Below, piece after piece: positions 33,666-36,137 of a DNA stretch of 36,137 bases. Position 1 is the stretch's first letter; every line of letters begins with the position of its first letter. The stretch is taken from contig NMRA01000044.1 in NCBI GenBank assembly GCA_002633005.1, positions 12,182-48,318 on the forward strand. Reading direction: 5' to 3'. A program made the translations under genes and the position numbers. The notes below the pieces were generated by a model that saw only the letters and a program-made list of their open reading frames with translations, searched no databases and was not told the origin of the DNA. Origin of the DNA: Phoronis australis (taxonomy: Eukaryota > Phoronida > Phoronidae).

Positions 33666-34232
33666 TGACTTCATCAAACGTGAAAATAGAATACTTAAAT
33701 CAGTACGCGCAATAATCGCATGTTCAGCAAAGGGCACTCTACCGACCTTTATACGCTACGAAAAATAAAACGCATAACTTCCATAAAAACGATATTTTGA
33801 TTCAGTGAATTTTTTCTCTCACGTTGTCTCACTTGTAAATCACCGATCTCCAATTTGAATGCGGGTATCGTGTCGTCGGGATCCTTTGACTTGAGCATTA
33901 TACTCAGTTGCCAGGGGTAACCTACCTTAGCAGACGATAGTTTCTCAGTAGAGGCTTAGTGTGATAAAATGTGTTTTAAGCTATAATAGTTGGTAAACCT
34001 TAATTTACAAACTCACTTTATTTCTATTGTTCAAATTTTCAATTGGTTTTGAATAAAAGTATTATTTGACAAAATTAACTCGGCTTTTCTTAAAAGTTCA
34101 CGATCTCCGACACCGGGCCTCTGACATAGAACGTAGTTACAAAGCCGAGGCGAGTCAAGAGCGGTAAATCGATTCATTACAATGTTTCTCGTTTAGTATG
34201 CGGTATAAATAGATTATTACATGTTATCAGCC

Positions 34233-34349
34233 GTTATCCACCTAATCTAGAGCCATCGTGGATTTTGTAGAATTATCACTCTCGGGGCTAACGCCCCTAG
34301 GGCGATAATTCTCCAAAATCCACTCGGGCTCTAGATAAGGGGGGATAAC
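34233..34349. mobile_element. 117-bp foldback (MITE-type) element with ~55-bp arms
   Basis: The left arm from GTTATCCACC and the reverse complement of the right arm from GTTATCCCCC remain matched for about 55 bases. Shared blocks are ATCTAGAGCC, GTGGATTTT and AGAATTATC. A short GGGGCTAACGCCCC centre joins them. Weaker pairing continues outside (TATAAATAGATTATTAC against a similar block), so the true element may extend to about 34205-34380. Confidence 0.65.
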
Positions 34350-34483
34350 GACTTCTCCAAGTAATGATCTATAATGTATGACGATATAGGTTAGGCACAC
34401 GCGAATGCAGTATTATTTCTATAAATACTTTACACAATAGCTGTTTCCGATCATTGAGAATAATATATAAAATATTTGTAATA

Positions 34484-34579
34484 GATATATGTCCCGAATA
34501 ATGGATAAATGATATGTGCGTCGCAAGCTCGTTACGGCAAATGAAAAGGAGATCGACGTAGGCGACATAAGGTCATTTA
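34484..34579 (+). repeat. Direct repeat, copy A (~96 bp)
   Basis: Matches 35005-35100 with a constant offset of 521 bases. Shared blocks are ATAAATGATA-GTGCGTCGCAAGCT, GA(A/G)ATGAAAA-GAGA and GTAGGCGA. It is not an obvious LTR pair, because no retroelement coding lies between the copies. It is probably a dispersed repeat family with two local copies. Confidence 0.55.
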
Positions 34580-35004
34580 TTTTGATTAATACAATTACAA
34601 GTAAAGATAGTGAATACAGATAAGTAAAATAAAAAATTATAATCTCTGTTAAGATGGGCAATAAAAAAGCGTGGAAGTACGAGAGCATTACGAAAACGGA
34701 GTGGTAGAGGGTGGGAAAATTAATAACTTTTGGAACGTACGACAATTTGGCCGAACAAAAGGTGAACTGAAAACGAGGTAGCAATAACAAAGAAAACCAC
34801 TAAGGGCACGTGAAAATCATCAGCCTATGAGAGCCAAGAGCTGACCAAACTCAAGGCATAAGAGACCAATACGAAGGCTGGGAAAACGACGTGTAGTCCT
34901 ACACAAAGGAATAATGGAATAGACCGAAATGAGAGGGGAAAGGAGTAACACGGGTCCATATGCTCACAAAAATATTTTTAATGACTGAAATACCATTTAT
35001 GATT

Positions 35005-35100
35005 GACATATGTCCTTAATAATAAATAAATGATACGTGCGTCGCAAGCTAGTTGTCAGAGATGAAAATGAGACCGAGGTAGGCGATACTTATTCGTTTA
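35005..35100 (+). repeat. Direct repeat, copy B (~96 bp)
   Basis: Partner of copy A at 34484-34579. Identity is about 75-80% by eye and is highest around TGCGTCGCAAGCT. Confidence 0.55.
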
Positions 35101-35224
35101 ATATTCATTTTTGGATAAGAATTAAAATGAAATAACTTTATTGACCGCTTCTGTGCTAAACATTCGTTACAACAACACCCGACAACACTGTACACAATCA
35201 GTTGTCAATTGATAGAGGCATACA

Positions 35225-35266
35225 TTTCCCATAATGCAACTGCGGCGGCAAATTCAAGATGGCTGA
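35225..35266 (+). promoter_or_regulatory. Possible promoter: ZNF143-like and YY1-like sites
   Basis: TTTCCCATAATGCAACTGCG resembles the ZNF143/Staf-type motif (core TTCCCA-NN-ATGC-N-N-GCG). Ten bases on, CAAGATGGCTGA matches the YY1 consensus AAnATGGC. The pairing of these sites is typical of TATA-less promoters, and the local GC content is raised. No first exon with an open frame follows, because the frame at this ATG closes after seven codons. Confidence 0.3.
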
Positions 35267-35389
35267 TTTGCACATTAGCTATTGAAATTCTACATTCAAT
35301 ATCAGGAGTATTACAGTAAAGTTTAGTGACACATTATATGTTGTGAAGAAGCAAGTTTACCTCTTGCTCCCATTTCTATTCGATAAACG

Positions 35390-35569
35390 GTTTGATATGT
35401 AATATGTAAGTGAATATTTCAAAGGGTTTGACATGTAATTTGTGAGTGAATATTTCAAAGGGTTTGACATGCAATTTGTGAGTGAATATTTCAAACAGTT
35501 TGACATGTAATATGTGAGTGAATATTTTACAGGGTTTGACATGAAATATGTGAGTGAATATTTTCTAAA
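35390..35569. repeat. Minisatellite: five 36-bp units
   Basis: GTTTGA(C/T)ATG begins at 35390, 35426, 35462, 35498 and 35534, an exact 36-base period. Each unit continues with AATTTGTGAGTGAATATTT or a close variant. Because 36 is divisible by three, the minus strand reads as a 12-residue protein repeat (KYSLTYYMSNPL-like), open for 72 codons. No promoter or splice context supports expression. Confidence 0.9.
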
Positions 35570-35589
35570 TTTCACCCATCCCTTTATGT

Positions 35590-36137
35590 TTAGAAGAGAT
35601 ACGAAAACACATCCCGGAAACTCCGGTATGACTGCAATAGTTTACTCGTTTTTTCTCAGACGATAACAAGATTTTGTTTTGTTTTATGCTTTGTAAATTA
35701 TTCTCTTGTTAATATGTTCTCATTATAACCATATGATTTTCGTTTTGTTTTTTGTTCTCTTTACTTTTGGGGGTTTTGCTCAATGTTTTATTTAAGTAAG
35801 TCATTCTTTTAGAATTCAAAGTCTGGATTCAATGCTTCGCTTTCTGGGCTAAATACTTGTGATTTAATGTAATGTTATCTATTTGTGTAGCAAAATGCAG
35901 GATTAAAGCATGTAACTTCGATATCCGTAAAAATTGGTAAAAATATGAATGAATGTGAATATGAGCACAAAAATTAATAAGGACGACAATTTCAATTAAA
36001 CATTTAAGTATCATACGATGCGGAGCTTGCTAGAGTCTTATGTAATTAGTTTCTTGTTGTGCAGGATCTTATCGACAAGTCTGTATTTAGACAAATATCA
36101 TAAGTGTCAATTTTAACTCAATAAAAGTATATTTTTT
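35590..36137. other. No supportable gene; AT-rich end of window
   Basis: No motif-bearing frame is present. An AATAAA lies at 36120-36125 near the edge, which could end a plus-strand transcript or be chance. Confidence 0.4.

Noticed and set aside
34419-34790. Minus-strand 123-codon hydrophobic open frame
   Set aside because: The apparent membrane character follows from AT-rich DNA (Phe, Leu, Ile, Tyr), and the frame runs through a dispersed repeat (34484-34579).
1-36137. CRISPR arrays, operons or bacterial-type regulation
   Set aside because: No spaced identical repeats with unique spacers, no ribosome-binding-site-led gene runs; introns and LINE/SINE content show animal nuclear DNA.

Overview
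The window looks like AT-rich nuclear DNA from a marine invertebrate animal. Coding exons are short and bounded by GT/AG splice sites. Coding density is very low, non-LTR elements of CR1-like and L1/Tx1-like type sit next to Ty3/gypsy debris, tRNA-headed SINE-like units and foldback elements are present, and one LINE carries a 2A-like motif. A basal deuterostome (amphioxus, hemichordate, echinoderm) is my best guess and a lophotrochozoan is possible; the species cannot be named from this sequence. There is no operon structure. Family names rest on motif recognition, because no database search was possible.

The one well-supported host gene is on the minus strand at about 23.8-27.1 kb. Three exons join with matching splice phases into a predicted 355-residue type II membrane protein with a DxD-type (DAD) motif, probably a Golgi glycosyltransferase-like enzyme. 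A weaker candidate is a minus-strand terminal exon at 4915-5189 with a downstream AATAAA. Several shorter coding-like stretches (9990-10234, 17996-18187, 29187-29426, 30727-30993) are given as low-confidence exons or transposon relics.

Most of the rest is mobile-element material. 5.5-6.2 kb: a terminal-inverted-repeat element with a tRNA-derived SINE inserted in one arm, with a 12-bp target duplication. 6.2-9.2 kb: two oppositely oriented arrays of a ~157-bp AT-rich unit flank a decayed gene of a multi-copy invertebrate family (GCDT-x-A core), possibly one large element. 10.4-15.1 kb: Ty3/gypsy gag and pol relics separated by an unexplained 2.7 kb. 18.8-19.3 kb: an internally deleted relic of the same GCDT-type family. 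19.4-21.2 kb: an L1/Tx1-like LINE ORF2 relic. 29.9-32.9 kb (minus): an intact LINE ORF1 and, 1.7 kb further along the same strand, the start of a CR1-like ORF2 with a 2A-like motif. 33.6-35.6 kb: a SINE-like unit, a foldback element, a dispersed direct repeat and a 36-bp minisatellite. The stretches in between hold no gene I can support.
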